Part shown: positions 48,991-58,231 of the stretch, in pieces | Layout of the letters: each line of letters opens with the position of its first letter | Numbering within the stretch: the first letter of the stretch is position 1 | NCBI RefSeq assembly: GCF_009829925.1 | Contig: NZ_SNVJ01000009.1 | Location: 62,001 to 126,000, forward strand | Source: Teichococcus coralli | Lineage (GTDB): Bacteria > Pseudomonadota > Alphaproteobacteria > Acetobacterales > Acetobacteraceae | Reading direction: 5' to 3' | DNA: 64,000 nt | The notes under the pieces: generated by a model | What the model was told of the DNA's origin: nothing | Database searches by the model: none | The model's input: the letters and a program-made list of their open reading frames with translations, nothing else | Program-made: the position numbers and the translations under genes

Positions 48991-49968
48991 TCATTCCGCC
49001 TTGGCGCCGGAGGATTTCAGGATCGGGCGCCACTTCTCCGTCTCGCTCCTCAGGAAGGCGGCCAGTTCCTCGGGCGTGGACGGGCGCGCCTCGGCGCCGT
49101 GCTGCGCCAGGTCGGATGCCAGCGCCGGCTCGCGCAGGCATTCCTGCAGGGCGGCGCTGAGCCTGGTGACGATGGGCTTCGGCAGGTCCTTCGGGCCGAG
49201 CATGGCATACCAGTTCGCCACCTCGAAGCTGGGCACCGTCTCGGCCACGGCGGGCACGTCGGGCAGCAGGGTGCTGCGGCGGGCGGTGGGCACGGCCAGC
49301 GCGCGGATCTTGCCGGCCTCGATCAGCGGCAGGGCGGTGGGGGCGGTGGCGAAGGAGAAGTCCACCTTGCCGCTCACCAGGTCGGTCATGGCCGGACCGC
49401 CGCCGCGATAGGGGATGTGCACGGTCTGGATGCCGGCGAGGTGGTCGAGCAGCGCGCCGCCCAGATGCCCGGCGCCGCCGATGCCGGACGAGGAGTAGTT
49501 CAGCGCCCCCGGCCTGGCGCGCGCCGCCGCGATCAGCTCGGGCAGGCTCTTCCAGGGCCGGTCGGCGGGGACCACGAGGATGTTCAGCACGTCGGCGAAG
49601 AGGCCGATGGGCGTCAGGTCGGCCTGCGGGTTGAAGGGAAGGTCGCTGAACAGGCTGGGATTGATGGCGAGGGCCGAGATGGTCCCCATGAGCAGGGTGT
49701 AGCCATCGGGCGCGGCGTTGACGACCGCCTGGGTGGCGACGTTGCCGCTGCCGCCCGGCTTGTTCTCGACCACCACGGGCGCGATGCCGCCAAGGGCGGT
49801 CTGCAGGCGCGGCGCCAGCAGGCGGGTGGTGATGTCGGTGGCGCCGCCGGGCGCGAAGCCGACGATGATGCGGATGGCGTGATCCGGGTAGTCCGTCTGC
49901 GCACGCGCCGCACCGGCCAGGGCCGGGAGGGCGAGCGCGGCACCAAGCACGGCCCGACGCTGCAACAT
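48991..49968 (-). CDS. Tripartite tricarboxylate transporter substrate-binding protein (Bug family)
   Basis: A 325-residue receptor. ATG 49968 has a GGAAGGA ribosome site and begins the signal peptide MLQRRAVLGAALALPALAGAARA. The mature start YPDHAIRIIVGFAPGGATDITTRLLAPRL and GGSGNVATQAVVNAAPDGYTLL are Bug signatures. This is the second orphan Bug receptor in the window and lacks local TctAB partners. It lies 25 bases before the SDR, suggesting a shared transcript and a hydroxylated carboxylate ligand. Confidence 0.93.
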   Translation of the reverse strand: MLQRRAVLGAALALPALAGAARAQTDYPDHAIRIIVGFAPGGATDITTRLLAPRLQTALGGIAPVVVENKPGGSGNVATQAVVNAAPDGYTLLMGTISALAINPSLFSDLPFNPQADLTPIGLFADVLNILVVPADRPWKSLPELIAAARARPGALNYSSSGIGGAGHLGGALLDHLAGIQTVHIPYRGGGPAMTDLVSGKVDFSFATAPTALPLIEAGKIRALAVPTARRSTLLPDVPAVAETVPSFEVANWYAMLGPKDLPKPIVTRLSAALQECLREPALASDLAQHGAEARPSTPEELAAFLRSETEKWRPILKSSGAKAE

Positions 49969-50122
49969 GGCGTGTCCTTCCTCTGCCGCGCCGGCTTTCC
50001 TTGCGCCGCCGGGAGGCGGGGGCCGGCTTCGGGCAAGTTCCCGGGCCATGCTGGCGCCCGCTTCTGACGACTGTCAACAGTATGGAGCGGGATACCCCGG
50101 CATACGGCCCTTGCCGGCGGGC

Positions 50123-50590
50123 TCAGGCGGCGAGACGGGCCGCCGGAATGGCGAGGAAGACGCGGCGGAATCCCTTCTCCTCACGGCGCTCCAGCTCCAT
50201 GAAGCCAAGGCGGCGGTAGAAGTCGAGGTTGCGGGTCATCAACGCGTTGGTCAGCAGCCGGATCTCCGGCAGGCCGCGGCGCAGCGCCTCCTCCGCCACG
50301 AAGCGCATCAGGCGGCGCCCGGTGCCGGCATGCTGGCGCGCCGGGTCCACGGCGATGTTGTCGAGCCAGAGATGGCCCGGCCGCGCCTCCAGGACGAGGA
50401 GGCCGGCGAGGCCGCCCTCCGCCTCCAGCACCCAGGCCTCGCCGGCGGCGATGCGGGCGGCGTAGTCGTCGTCCATCGGCGCCGGGCGGCGGCCGATGGC
50501 GGGGACGTAGTGGGCGTAGGCCTGCTCCACGATCGCCGCGAGCAGCGGGGCCTCCCCGGGACGGGCCAGGCGGATCGTGGCGCCGCTCAT
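50123..50590 (-). CDS. GNAT family N-acetyltransferase
   Basis: A 155-residue protein. The acetyl-CoA motif A region is LWLDNIAVDPARQHAGTGRRLMRFVAEEA, and the C-terminal FYRRLGFMELERRE fits the fold. The acceptor is unknown. Its start overlaps the TldD stop by 4 bases, making it the last gene in a coupled run ctaA - kinase - tldD - GNAT, so it may modify a small molecule or protein handled there. Confidence 0.88.
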   Translation of the reverse strand: MSGATIRLARPGEAPLLAAIVEQAYAHYVPAIGRRPAPMDDDYAARIAAGEAWVLEAEGGLAGLLVLEARPGHLWLDNIAVDPARQHAGTGRRLMRFVAEEALRRGLPEIRLLTNALMTRNLDFYRRLGFMELERREEKGFRRVFLAIPAARLAA

Positions 50591-52014
50591 AGGGCGGTGC
50601 CGCCGATGGTCAGGCCGGTCATCTTCAGCGTCGGCTGGCCGACGCCCACCGGCACGCCCTGGCCCTGCTTGCCGCAGGTGCCGATGCCGGGGTCGAGCGC
50701 CATGTCGTTGCCGATCATGGTGACGCGGGTCAGCGCCTCCGGCCCGTTGCCGATCAGCATGGCGCCCTTCACCGGCGCGCCCACCTTGCCGTCCTCCACC
50801 AGATAGGCCTCGGACATCGAGAAGACGAACTTGCCGGAGGTGATGTCCACCTGCCCGCCGCCGAAGTTCACCCCCCAGATGCCGCGCTTCACGCTGCGGA
50901 GGATCTCCCCCGGGTCCTTGTCGCCGCCGAGCATCACGGTGTTGGTCATGCGCGGCATCGGCGCATGGGCATGGCTCTGGCGGCGGCCGTTGCCGGTGGG
51001 GGCCGTGCCCATCAGCCGGGCGTTCTGGCGGTCCTGGAGGAAGCCGGTCAGGATGCCGTCCTCGATCAGCACGGTGCGGCCGGAAGGGGTGCCCTCGTCG
51101 TCCACCGTGAGGGAGCCGCGGCGGTCGGGGATGGTGCCGTCGTCCACCACCGTCACGCCCGGGGCGGCGATCCGCTGGCCGAGCAGCCCGGCGAAGGCGG
51201 AGGTCTGCTTGCGGTTGAAGTCGCCCTCCAGGCCGTGGCCGATCGCCTCGTGCAGCAGGATGCCGGGCCAGCCCGGGCCGAGCACCACCTCCATCTCGCC
51301 GGCGGGGGCGGGGACGCTTTCCAGGTTCAGCACGGCCTGGCGCAGCGCCTCGTCCACCGCGCCCTTCCAGGCGGTTTCCGAGGTCACGCGCGCATAGGCG
51401 AAGCGGCCGCCCATGCCGTGGCTGCCGGTCTCGCGGCGCCCGCCGGACTCCACCACCACGCTGACGGAGAGGCGCACCAGCGGGCGCAGGTCGGCGACGC
51501 GCTGGCCGTCCGGGCGGATCACCTGCACCGCCTGCCACTCGCCGGTCAGGCTGGCCATCACCTGCGTCACGCGGCTGTCGCGGGCGCGGGCATAGGCGTC
51601 GATCTCGGCCAGCAGCGCGGTCTTGGCCGGAAAGGCCATGGCGCCGAGGGGGTTGGCGTCGTCGTAGAGGCGGGCGTTGGTGGCGCGGGGGCCGACCGCC
51701 AACTGGCCGGAGCGGCCGGCGGCGACGGCGCGCACGGTGTCGGCGGCGCGCCGCAGCGCGGGTTCCGAGATCTCGCCGCCATGCGCGTAGCCGGCGGCCT
51801 CGCCCTGCACCGCGCGCAGGCCGAAGCCGCGCGTGGCGTCGAAGCTGGCGGAGCGGATGCGGCCGTCGTCCAGGCTGATGGCCTCGCTCTCGACGTATTC
51901 CAGGAACAGCTCGCCATCCTCGGCACCGGCCAGGGCGCCGGAGAGGATGCGCTCGGCGGCGCCACGGTCGAGGTCGCGGAAGAACAGGCGGTCGGTGGTG
52001 TCGAGAGCGGTCAT
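50587..52014 (-). CDS. tldD: Metalloprotease TldD
   Basis: A 475-residue protein with the zinc-site motif HEAIGHGLEGDFNRKQTS and the family regions RGFGLRAVQGEAAGYA and GTCGKQGQGVPVGVGQP. TldD works with TldE/PmbA as a peptidase that trims peptides such as microcin B17 precursor or labile antitoxins. No tldE homologue is in the window. ATGA overlaps join it to the histidine kinase upstream and the acetyltransferase downstream. Confidence 0.94.
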   Translation of the reverse strand: MTALDTTDRLFFRDLDRGAAERILSGALAGAEDGELFLEYVESEAISLDDGRIRSASFDATRGFGLRAVQGEAAGYAHGGEISEPALRRAADTVRAVAAGRSGQLAVGPRATNARLYDDANPLGAMAFPAKTALLAEIDAYARARDSRVTQVMASLTGEWQAVQVIRPDGQRVADLRPLVRLSVSVVVESGGRRETGSHGMGGRFAYARVTSETAWKGAVDEALRQAVLNLESVPAPAGEMEVVLGPGWPGILLHEAIGHGLEGDFNRKQTSAFAGLLGQRIAAPGVTVVDDGTIPDRRGSLTVDDEGTPSGRTVLIEDGILTGFLQDRQNARLMGTAPTGNGRRQSHAHAPMPRMTNTVMLGGDKDPGEILRSVKRGIWGVNFGGGQVDITSGKFVFSMSEAYLVEDGKVGAPVKGAMLIGNGPEALTRVTMIGNDMALDPGIGTCGKQGQGVPVGVGQPTLKMTGLTIGGTAL

Positions 52015-54248
52015 GCCGTCTGCTCCTGCGGTTGTGTGGCGGCGGCCAGGCGCAGCCGGGCGGTGGTGCCCTCGCCGCGCAGGCTTTCCAGCGTCAGGGT
52101 GGCGCCCATGGCCTGCGCCAGGGCGCGGGCGAGATAGAGGCCGAGCCCCGAACCCTGATATCGGCGCGCGTGGCTCGTTTCCAACTGCACGAAGGGTTCG
52201 AAGGCGCGCTCGACCTGCCCGGCCTCGATGCCGATGCCGGTGTCGCTGACGCGGATCTCCACCGCTCCGTCCGGCAGCGCGGCGGCGGCGAGGTGGACCA
52301 TGCCGCCGGCGGGGGTGAACTTCACCGCGTTGGCCAGGAGGTTGAGCAGCACCTGGCGCAGCCGCCGCTCTTCGGCAAGGGCGCGCGGCAGCTCGGGCAG
52401 GGGCGCGAGCTCCAGCCTCACCTGCGCCGCCTCCGCGGCGCCGCGCATCAGCCGCAGCACCCCTTCCAGCACGCTCGGCAGGTAGAGCGGCCGGGTCGCC
52501 ACCCGCACGGCGCCGGTGCCGGCCTGGGCGACGTCCAGGACCTCGTCGATCAGCGAGAGCAGGTGCCGTCCGGCCTCCAGGATGCTGCCGGCGAACTCGG
52601 TGACGTGCGGCGGCCCGGGCTCGGCGGCCAGGGCCTCGGAGAAGCCGATCACCGCGTTCAGCGGCGTGCGCAGCTCGTGGCTCATGGTGGCGAGGAAGCG
52701 GGTCTTGGCGGCGTCCGCCTCCTCGGCCGCGGCGCGGGCGCGCTCGATCTCGGCGCGGGCGCGGCGCTCCTCGGTGACGTCCGCATAGGTGCGGACGAAG
52801 CCGCCATCGGGCGTCGGGTCGGTGCTGACCTCGATCACCGTGCCGTCCGCGCGGGTGCGGCTGAAGCGGTCGAGCCGCGGCACCTTGCCGACGGCGCGCT
52901 CCCGGTACATCCGCTCCGCCTCCGGCCCGGCACCGAACTCGCCGCGCTTGTACTGCAGGTCGCGCAGGGTGGAGAGATGGGTTCCCGGCGCCAGCTCCTC
53001 GGCCGTCAGCCCGATCATGCGGCAGGCGAGCTGGTTGGCGGCGACCAGGCGGTTGTTCTTGTCGAACAGGCAGACGCCGTGCCGCATGCTGTCCAGCATG
53101 GCCTGCAGCAGGTCGGCGCGGCGCTGCGCCTCGGCCTCGGCGCGGTGCAGGGCGGTGACGTCGGAGACCACCGAGAGGTGGCCGCCGTCCGGCAGTGGCG
53201 CGGTGCGGCCGGTCAGGACGGTGCCATTGCGGCGGACACGGGTGACCGGCGGCCGCTCGAAGTCGAACTGCCGGCGGAAGACCTCCTCCGCCGCCTCGGG
53301 ATTCAAGTATTCCCTGTTCTCCTCGCGCCGGCGGCAGACGTCCATCAGGTGCTCGCCGATGGCCACCTCGCTGCCCGCCATGATCTGCTGAAAGGCGGCG
53401 TTGACCATGCGCACCCGGTGGTCGGGGCCATAGACGCAGACGCCGTGCGGCATCGCGGCCAGCACGCCGTCCAGCAGGGCGGCGCGGCGCTTGGCCTCGT
53501 CCTCCGCCTGGCGCAGCGGCGTGACGTCCTCCAGGGAGACCAGGAAGCCGCCGCCCGGCACGGGCTGGCTGACCGAGCGGATGGCGGTGCCGTCCAGCCG
53601 GACCCGGACGGAGCTGAAGGGCTGGCTGCGATCCTGCTGGCGGCGGGCGGCGAAGATGCGCCTCGCCTCCTCGTCCAGAGGGTTGTGCTCCAGCATGATC
53701 TCGATGATGGCGTCGAAGCTGAGGCCGGTGCGCAGCGTCCCCTGCGGCAGGCCGAGCAGGCGCTCGTAGGCCTCGTTGAACAGGCAGAGCTGGCGCCGAG
53801 AGTCGTAGAGGCCGAGGCCGGTCGGGGTCTGCTGCAGGGTCAGGTGGGCGATGCGCAGGCGCTCCAGCGCCATGGCCTCGGCCTGCCGGTGGGCGGTGAC
53901 GTCGGTCAGGAGGCCGAGCCAGCCGCCGCCCGGCAGCGGCACGGAGCTGATGTCGTACCAGCGGCCGTTGGTGCCGCGCAGGGTGCGGTGGTGCGGCCTG
54001 CCGCGGTCCACCGCCATGGCGGCCGCGGCCTGCGCTTCCGGGTCACCGGCGCCGTAGAGGCCGCGAAAGGCGAGCAAACGGACCACTTCCGCCTGGCTAC
54101 GGCCGAGCAGCTCGCTTGCGGCGGCGAGGTCCAGCATCCGCCGGGCGGCCTCGTTCGCCAGCACGACCCGGCCCCCGGCATCGAACACGCAGGCCGCGGC
54201 GGGCATGGCCTGCAGCGCCGCCTCGGGAAAGGGCGCCGCGTCCGTCAT
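52011..54248 (-). CDS. Soluble multi-PAS sensor histidine kinase
   Basis: A 745-residue kinase without membrane spans. Four PAS-like modules of about 120-130 residues fill the first two thirds; each has a (F/Y)D...N.A or similar core (VFDAGGRVVLAN, LYDSRRQLCLFN, VYGPDHRVRMVN, LFDKNNRLVAAN) and ends in a DVT helix. The HisKA domain has phospho-acceptor His524 in SHELRTPLN, and the ATPase domain has NLLANAVKF, SDTGIGI and GSGLGL. No receiver domain or response regulator is adjacent, so its partner lies elsewhere. It is coupled to ctaA upstream and tldD downstream by ATGA overlaps, suggesting a link to cytosolic redox or energy sensing. Confidence 0.92.
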   Translation of the reverse strand: MTDAAPFPEAALQAMPAAACVFDAGGRVVLANEAARRMLDLAAASELLGRSQAEVVRLLAFRGLYGAGDPEAQAAAAMAVDRGRPHHRTLRGTNGRWYDISSVPLPGGGWLGLLTDVTAHRQAEAMALERLRIAHLTLQQTPTGLGLYDSRRQLCLFNEAYERLLGLPQGTLRTGLSFDAIIEIMLEHNPLDEEARRIFAARRQQDRSQPFSSVRVRLDGTAIRSVSQPVPGGGFLVSLEDVTPLRQAEDEAKRRAALLDGVLAAMPHGVCVYGPDHRVRMVNAAFQQIMAGSEVAIGEHLMDVCRRREENREYLNPEAAEEVFRRQFDFERPPVTRVRRNGTVLTGRTAPLPDGGHLSVVSDVTALHRAEAEAQRRADLLQAMLDSMRHGVCLFDKNNRLVAANQLACRMIGLTAEELAPGTHLSTLRDLQYKRGEFGAGPEAERMYRERAVGKVPRLDRFSRTRADGTVIEVSTDPTPDGGFVRTYADVTEERRARAEIERARAAAEEADAAKTRFLATMSHELRTPLNAVIGFSEALAAEPGPPHVTEFAGSILEAGRHLLSLIDEVLDVAQAGTGAVRVATRPLYLPSVLEGVLRLMRGAAEAAQVRLELAPLPELPRALAEERRLRQVLLNLLANAVKFTPAGGMVHLAAAALPDGAVEIRVSDTGIGIEAGQVERAFEPFVQLETSHARRYQGSGLGLYLARALAQAMGATLTLESLRGEGTTARLRLAAATQPQEQTA

Positions 54249-55315
54249 GCCGTGCCGTCTCGCGGCGGGCGCAGCGCGTGCATCGCCACCAGCGTGGCGG
54301 TGAGCACGCCCACCGCCACGGCCTGATGCAGCGTCCCCAGCCAGGCCGGCACAACCAGCAGCAGCGTGGCGACGCCGAGCGCGTATTGCAGCGCCACGGT
54401 TCCGCCCAGCGCCAGCAGCGCGCCGCGCGCGAAGCCGGCGGGCAGGGCGCGCGCGCCCCAGATGGCGGCGGCCAGCGCCGCCGCGCCGGTGAGGGTGGCC
54501 AGCAGGCGGTGGTTGAACTGCACGGCGGCGATATTGGCCACCCAGTTGTGCCAGAAGGGGTTGAGCTGGCCGTAGCCGGGGGGCACGATCTCGCCGTCCA
54601 TCAGCGGGAAGGTGTTGTAGGTGAAGCCGGCGTGCAGGCCGGCCACGAAGCCGCCGGCGAGCAGCGTCAGCGCCACCAGCCCGGCGGTGGCATGCACCAG
54701 CCGGCGCAGCCCGGCCGGCGCGCGCGGGCCGCCGCGCCGCGGCCGCAGCTGGCCGAGCGCGGTCCAGAGGATGACGCCGTAGAGCAGCAGGGCCAGGCCG
54801 AGATGCACCACCAGCCGGTAGGGCGAGACGGCGGTGCGGTCGGCCTCGAAGCCGGAGGCGACCATGAACCAGCCGACCGCGCCCTGCAGGCCGCCCAGCG
54901 CGAACAGCAGCACCAGCCGCGGCTTCAGCCCGGGCGGGATGCGGCCGCGCAGCCAGAACCAGACGAGCGGCAGCAGGAAGGCGAAGCCGATCATCCGCCC
55001 CCAGAGCCGATGGGTCCATTCCAGCCAGAAGATCTGCTTGAAGCCCTCGATCCCGAAGCCGCGATTCACCAGCTCGTATTGCGGGATGGTGCGGTAGAGG
55101 TCGTAGAGCCGCTGCCACTCGGCCTCGGAGAGCGGCGGCAGCGCACCCGAGAGCGGCGCCCATTCCATGATGGAAAGGCCGGAACCGGTGAGCCGCGTCG
55201 CGCCGCCGAGCGCGATCATCGCCCAGATCAGCCCGGCGACAATGAGCAGCCAGAGGCCGATGGCGCGGCGGTGGGCGAGGCGGTCGGAACCAGGGGGGTG
55301 AGGATCGAAGGGCAT
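54245..55315 (-). CDS. ctaA: Heme A synthase (COX15/CtaA)
   Basis: A 356-residue inner-membrane protein with about eight spans. Family motifs with haem-ligand His are seen: FWLEWTHRLWGRMIGF, VVHLGLALLLY, QFNHRLLA and LGTLHQAVA, and ALGGATRLTGSGLSIMEW near the start. It converts haem O to haem A for cytochrome aa3 oxidase. The start ATG 55315 fits the family; longer in-frame starts are Arg-rich and unlikely. It is first in a coupled operon with a PAS histidine kinase, tldD and a GNAT gene. Confidence 0.95.
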   Translation of the reverse strand: MPFDPHPPGSDRLAHRRAIGLWLLIVAGLIWAMIALGGATRLTGSGLSIMEWAPLSGALPPLSEAEWQRLYDLYRTIPQYELVNRGFGIEGFKQIFWLEWTHRLWGRMIGFAFLLPLVWFWLRGRIPPGLKPRLVLLFALGGLQGAVGWFMVASGFEADRTAVSPYRLVVHLGLALLLYGVILWTALGQLRPRRGGPRAPAGLRRLVHATAGLVALTLLAGGFVAGLHAGFTYNTFPLMDGEIVPPGYGQLNPFWHNWVANIAAVQFNHRLLATLTGAAALAAAIWGARALPAGFARGALLALGGTVALQYALGVATLLLVVPAWLGTLHQAVAVGVLTATLVAMHALRPPRDGTA

Positions 55316-55443
55316 TTGAGGATCTTTTAGCACAGCGTTCGCTGCGGAGGTGGCGTCGCGGTGCCGCACCGGCAATGCGTTCGCGACGGAGCGGCACGGT
55401 CTCATCTTGTCCGTCCCCCCGCCGGCTGCTACCCCGCGCCGCC

Positions 55444-56220
55444 ATGCCGGACCATACGCGCCCTGCCGTCGCCGAGATCTCCGGCACCGCCGCCGGGGAC
55501 ACCCCGCTGCTTTCCGTCGTCGTGCCGGTGCGCAACGAGGCGCCCAACATCGCGCCGCTGGTCGCTGAGATCGGCGCCGCGCTGGCCGCCATCCCGCACG
55601 AGATCGTCTATGTCGACGACGGCTCCACCGATGCCACGGCGGCAACGCTGGACGAGCTGGCGCGCAGCACCCCGGCGCTGCGGGTGCTCGGCCATGTCGC
55701 CTCCTGCGGGCAGTCCGCGGCCATTGTCACCGGGGTGCGCGCGGCGCGCGGCGACTGGATCGCCACGCTGGACGGGGACGGGCAGAACGACCCGGCGGAC
55801 ATCCCGGCGCTCTGGGACTTCGCCCTGGCGGAGTCGGCCGCCGGAGGGCCGCCGCTGATGGTGGCGGGCTGGCGGGTGAACCGGCGGGACACCCAGGTGA
55901 AGCGGCTCTCCTCGCGGCTGGCCAACCGAATCCGCGCGCGGCTGCTGGGCGACGCCACGCCGGACACCGGCTGCGGCCTGAAGCTGTTCCCCCGCGCGCT
56001 GTTCCTCAGCCTGCCGGCCTTCGACCACATGCACCGGTTCCTGCCGGCGCTGGTGCTGCGCCAGGGCGGGCGCGTGGTCAGCCGGCCGGTCAACCACCGG
56101 CCGCGCATGCGCGGGCAGTCCAACTACGGAACGCTCGACCGGCTGGCGGTGGGGATCGTGGACCTGTTTGGCGTGATCTGGCTGCAGCGGCGGTGGAAGC
56201 GGCCCCGGCTCCGGCCATGA
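55444..56220 (+). CDS. Family 2 glycosyltransferase, dolichyl-phosphate mannose synthase-like
   Basis: A 258-residue GT-A enzyme. Motifs: SVVVPVRNEAPNI, VYVDDGSTDAT and TLDGDGQNDPADI, with the DxD-type metal site in the last. A short hydrophobic helix near the C-terminus (VGIVDLFGVIWLQ) resembles the ArnC/DPM membrane anchor. It probably transfers a sugar to a polyprenyl phosphate. The stop overlaps the start of the VTT-domain gene by 4 bases. It is divergent from ctaA. Confidence 0.92.
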   Translation: MPDHTRPAVAEISGTAAGDTPLLSVVVPVRNEAPNIAPLVAEIGAALAAIPHEIVYVDDGSTDATAATLDELARSTPALRVLGHVASCGQSAAIVTGVRAARGDWIATLDGDGQNDPADIPALWDFALAESAAGGPPLMVAGWRVNRRDTQVKRLSSRLANRIRARLLGDATPDTGCGLKLFPRALFLSLPAFDHMHRFLPALVLRQGGRVVSRPVNHRPRMRGQSNYGTLDRLAVGIVDLFGVIWLQRRWKRPRLRP

Positions 56221-56951
56221 GCGGGGCACCGGAGGCGGGCGCGGCGCGGCGCCGCAGCCCGCGCCGCAGCCCGCTGGCTTCGCTGGGCAAGCTGCTGCTG
56301 CTGGCCGGCGGGCTGGGCCTGGCGGGCTGGCTGCTGCGCGAGCTGGGCGGCGCGCCGGGCGGCGAGCAGGCCGAGGCCTGGGTGCGCCGCTTCGGGCTGG
56401 AGCAGACCCTTTGGGGCGAGGCCGCCTTTCTGGCGGTGGGAACGCTGGCCGCCACCGTGGGCGTGCCGCGCCAGGGTGTGGCCTTCCTGGGCGGATACGC
56501 CTTCGGCCCGCTCTGGGGCGGCGCGCTGGCCATGGTGGCGCAGGCGCTGAGCTGCGTGATCGGCTACGGCTGGGCGCGGCTGGTCGGGCGCGGCTGGGCG
56601 GAGCGCCGGCTGGCGGGGCGCTTCGGGCGCCGCCTGCGCGGCCTGCGCGACGCCCTTGCGGCCAGCCCCTTTGGCGCCACCCTCGCCCTGCGCCTGCTGC
56701 CCGTCGGCAACAACCTGGCGCTGAACCTGCTGGCGGGGCTTTCCGGCATCCCGGCCTTGCCCTTCCTGGCCGGGTCGCTGGTCGGCTACGTGCCGCAGAC
56801 GGCGATCTTCGCCCTGGCTGGCGGCGGCGTGGCGGTGGACCACGCCGCACAGCTCTGGCTGGCGGGGGGGCTGTTCCTGGGCTCGGCGGCGATCGGCCTC
56901 TGGCTGCTGCGCCGCCATCGCGCCGGGCAGGCCATGGCGACCGACGCATAG
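56217..56951 (+). CDS. VTT (TVP38/DedA-like) domain membrane protein
   Basis: A 244-residue inner-membrane protein with about six spans. The VTT core shows VGVPRQGVAFLGGYAFGPLWGG, then FGATLALRLLPVGNNLALNLLAG and GYVPQTAIFALAG. DedA-related proteins move or flip lipids such as undecaprenyl phosphate, which would fit its coupling to a polyprenyl-phosphate-type glycosyltransferase. The chosen ATG 56217 overlaps that gene's stop. Confidence 0.88.
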   Translation: MSGAPEAGAARRRSPRRSPLASLGKLLLLAGGLGLAGWLLRELGGAPGGEQAEAWVRRFGLEQTLWGEAAFLAVGTLAATVGVPRQGVAFLGGYAFGPLWGGALAMVAQALSCVIGYGWARLVGRGWAERRLAGRFGRRLRGLRDALAASPFGATLALRLLPVGNNLALNLLAGLSGIPALPFLAGSLVGYVPQTAIFALAGGGVAVDHAAQLWLAGGLFLGSAAIGLWLLRRHRAGQAMATDA

Positions 56952-57030
56952 GGGGAGCGAGGGGGCGTTTGCCGGCCGTTTCCGCCGGGCTTTCCGGAAC
57001 AGGCTTGTCGCGCGCCCTGTGATCCCAGTA

Positions 57031-57047
57031 TTGCGAGTCGTTCGCAA
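57031..57047. promoter_or_regulatory. Fur/Irr-like palindrome before the binding-protein gene
   Basis: TTGCGAGTCGTTCGCAA has perfect 6-bp arms (TTGCGA/TCGCAA) around 5 bases and begins 34 bases before ATG 57065. Sequences of this form precede iron-uptake genes in alphaproteobacteria, and the gene downstream encodes an iron-siderophore-type receptor. It probably overlaps the promoter and represses in iron-replete cells. Confidence 0.65.
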
Positions 57048-57064
57048 AATCGGGATGGGCTGCC

Positions 57065-58186
57065 ATGCCGCCTCGCCGTGCTTTTCTTCTTTCCCTGGCG
57101 GCGTCGCTGGGACCGGCCGGGCCGGCGCGGGCGCAATCCTGGCCGCGCCGCGTGACCGACCTGCTGGGCCGCGAGGTCACCATTCCCGCCGAGCCGCGGG
57201 CGGTGCTGCTCGGCGAGGGCTTCCAGCTCCTCAACATGGCGCTGGTGCATCCCGACCCCGTTTCGCTGCTGGCCGGCATCGGCGGCGACCTGCAGCAGGT
57301 GGACCCGCAAAGCCATGCCGCCTTCCGGCGCGCCTTTCCGGCCCTGGCGCGGGTGCCGCGGCTGACGGCCGGCGTCGGGCAGCCGCTGCCCGCCGAGGCG
57401 GCGCTGGCGCTGCGGCCGGATCTGGTGATCCTGAGCGCCTGGCAGGCCGCGAGCGAGGAGACCAGGCGCCTCCTGGAGCATTTCGGCACGCTCGGCACAC
57501 CCGTGATCTTCGTGGACACCTTCCAGGACCCGCTGGCCAACACGCCGCGGACGATCCGCCTGCTGGGCGTCGCGCTGGGGCGGGAGGCGCAGGCGGAAGC
57601 CTTTGCCCGCTTCCACGAGGCGCGGGTGGAGAGCATCCGGGCGCGGGTGGCGGCCGCGGGGGTGGGGCCGAAGGTTCTGTTCACCGCCTTTCCCGGCCGC
57701 TGGGACTGCTGCTGGGCGGCCGGCGAGGGCGGGGGAGGCGAGTTCCTCGCCGCGCTCGGCGCCCGCAACGTGGCGGCCGGCCTGCTGGCGGGCCAGCGGG
57801 GCGGCACGCTCGGCCTGGAGCAGGTGCTGATGCTGGAGCCGGAGGTCTATATCGGCACCGGCCTCTACCGGCCGGGCGACAGCGGCGGGCTGCAGCTCGG
57901 CACCGGGGCGCCGGCGGAGGTGGCGGCGGCCAGCCTCGCGCGCGTGCTGCGGGCGCCGGAACTGGCCGGGCTGCCGGCGGTGCGGGCGGGGCGGGCGCAT
58001 GGCCTGTGGAACTTCTTCGCCGGAACGGCGATCAACGTCGTGGCGCTGGAAGCGGTGGCGCGCTGGGTGCGGCCGGACCTGTTCGGCGACCTCGACCCGG
58101 CGGCGACCCTGGCCGAGATCAACCGCCGCTTCGCCGCCCTGCCCTTCGAGGGCACCTACTGGGTGAGCCAGGGCGCGCCGCAGTAG
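57065..58186 (+). CDS. ABC transporter substrate-binding protein, ferric-siderophore/vitamin B12 (BtuF/FepB) type
   Basis: A 373-residue periplasmic receptor. Signal peptide MPPRRAFLLSLAASLGPAGPARAQ. The mature start RRVTDLLGREVTIPAEPRAVLLGEG is the standard beginning of class III receptors, with ALRPDLVILSAW and VLMLEPEVYIGTG further on. It lies behind a Fur/Irr-like palindrome, so iron or a metal-chelate is the likely ligand. No permease or ATPase gene accompanies it, so it works with components encoded elsewhere. Confidence 0.9.
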   Translation: MPPRRAFLLSLAASLGPAGPARAQSWPRRVTDLLGREVTIPAEPRAVLLGEGFQLLNMALVHPDPVSLLAGIGGDLQQVDPQSHAAFRRAFPALARVPRLTAGVGQPLPAEAALALRPDLVILSAWQAASEETRRLLEHFGTLGTPVIFVDTFQDPLANTPRTIRLLGVALGREAQAEAFARFHEARVESIRARVAAAGVGPKVLFTAFPGRWDCCWAAGEGGGGEFLAALGARNVAAGLLAGQRGGTLGLEQVLMLEPEVYIGTGLYRPGDSGGLQLGTGAPAEVAAASLARVLRAPELAGLPAVRAGRAHGLWNFFAGTAINVVALEAVARWVRPDLFGDLDPAATLAEINRRFAALPFEGTYWVSQGAPQ

Positions 58187-58231
58187 GACGGCCGCGCCGC
58201 CCCGCCGCGAAACCGCGATCCGCCCGCCGGT

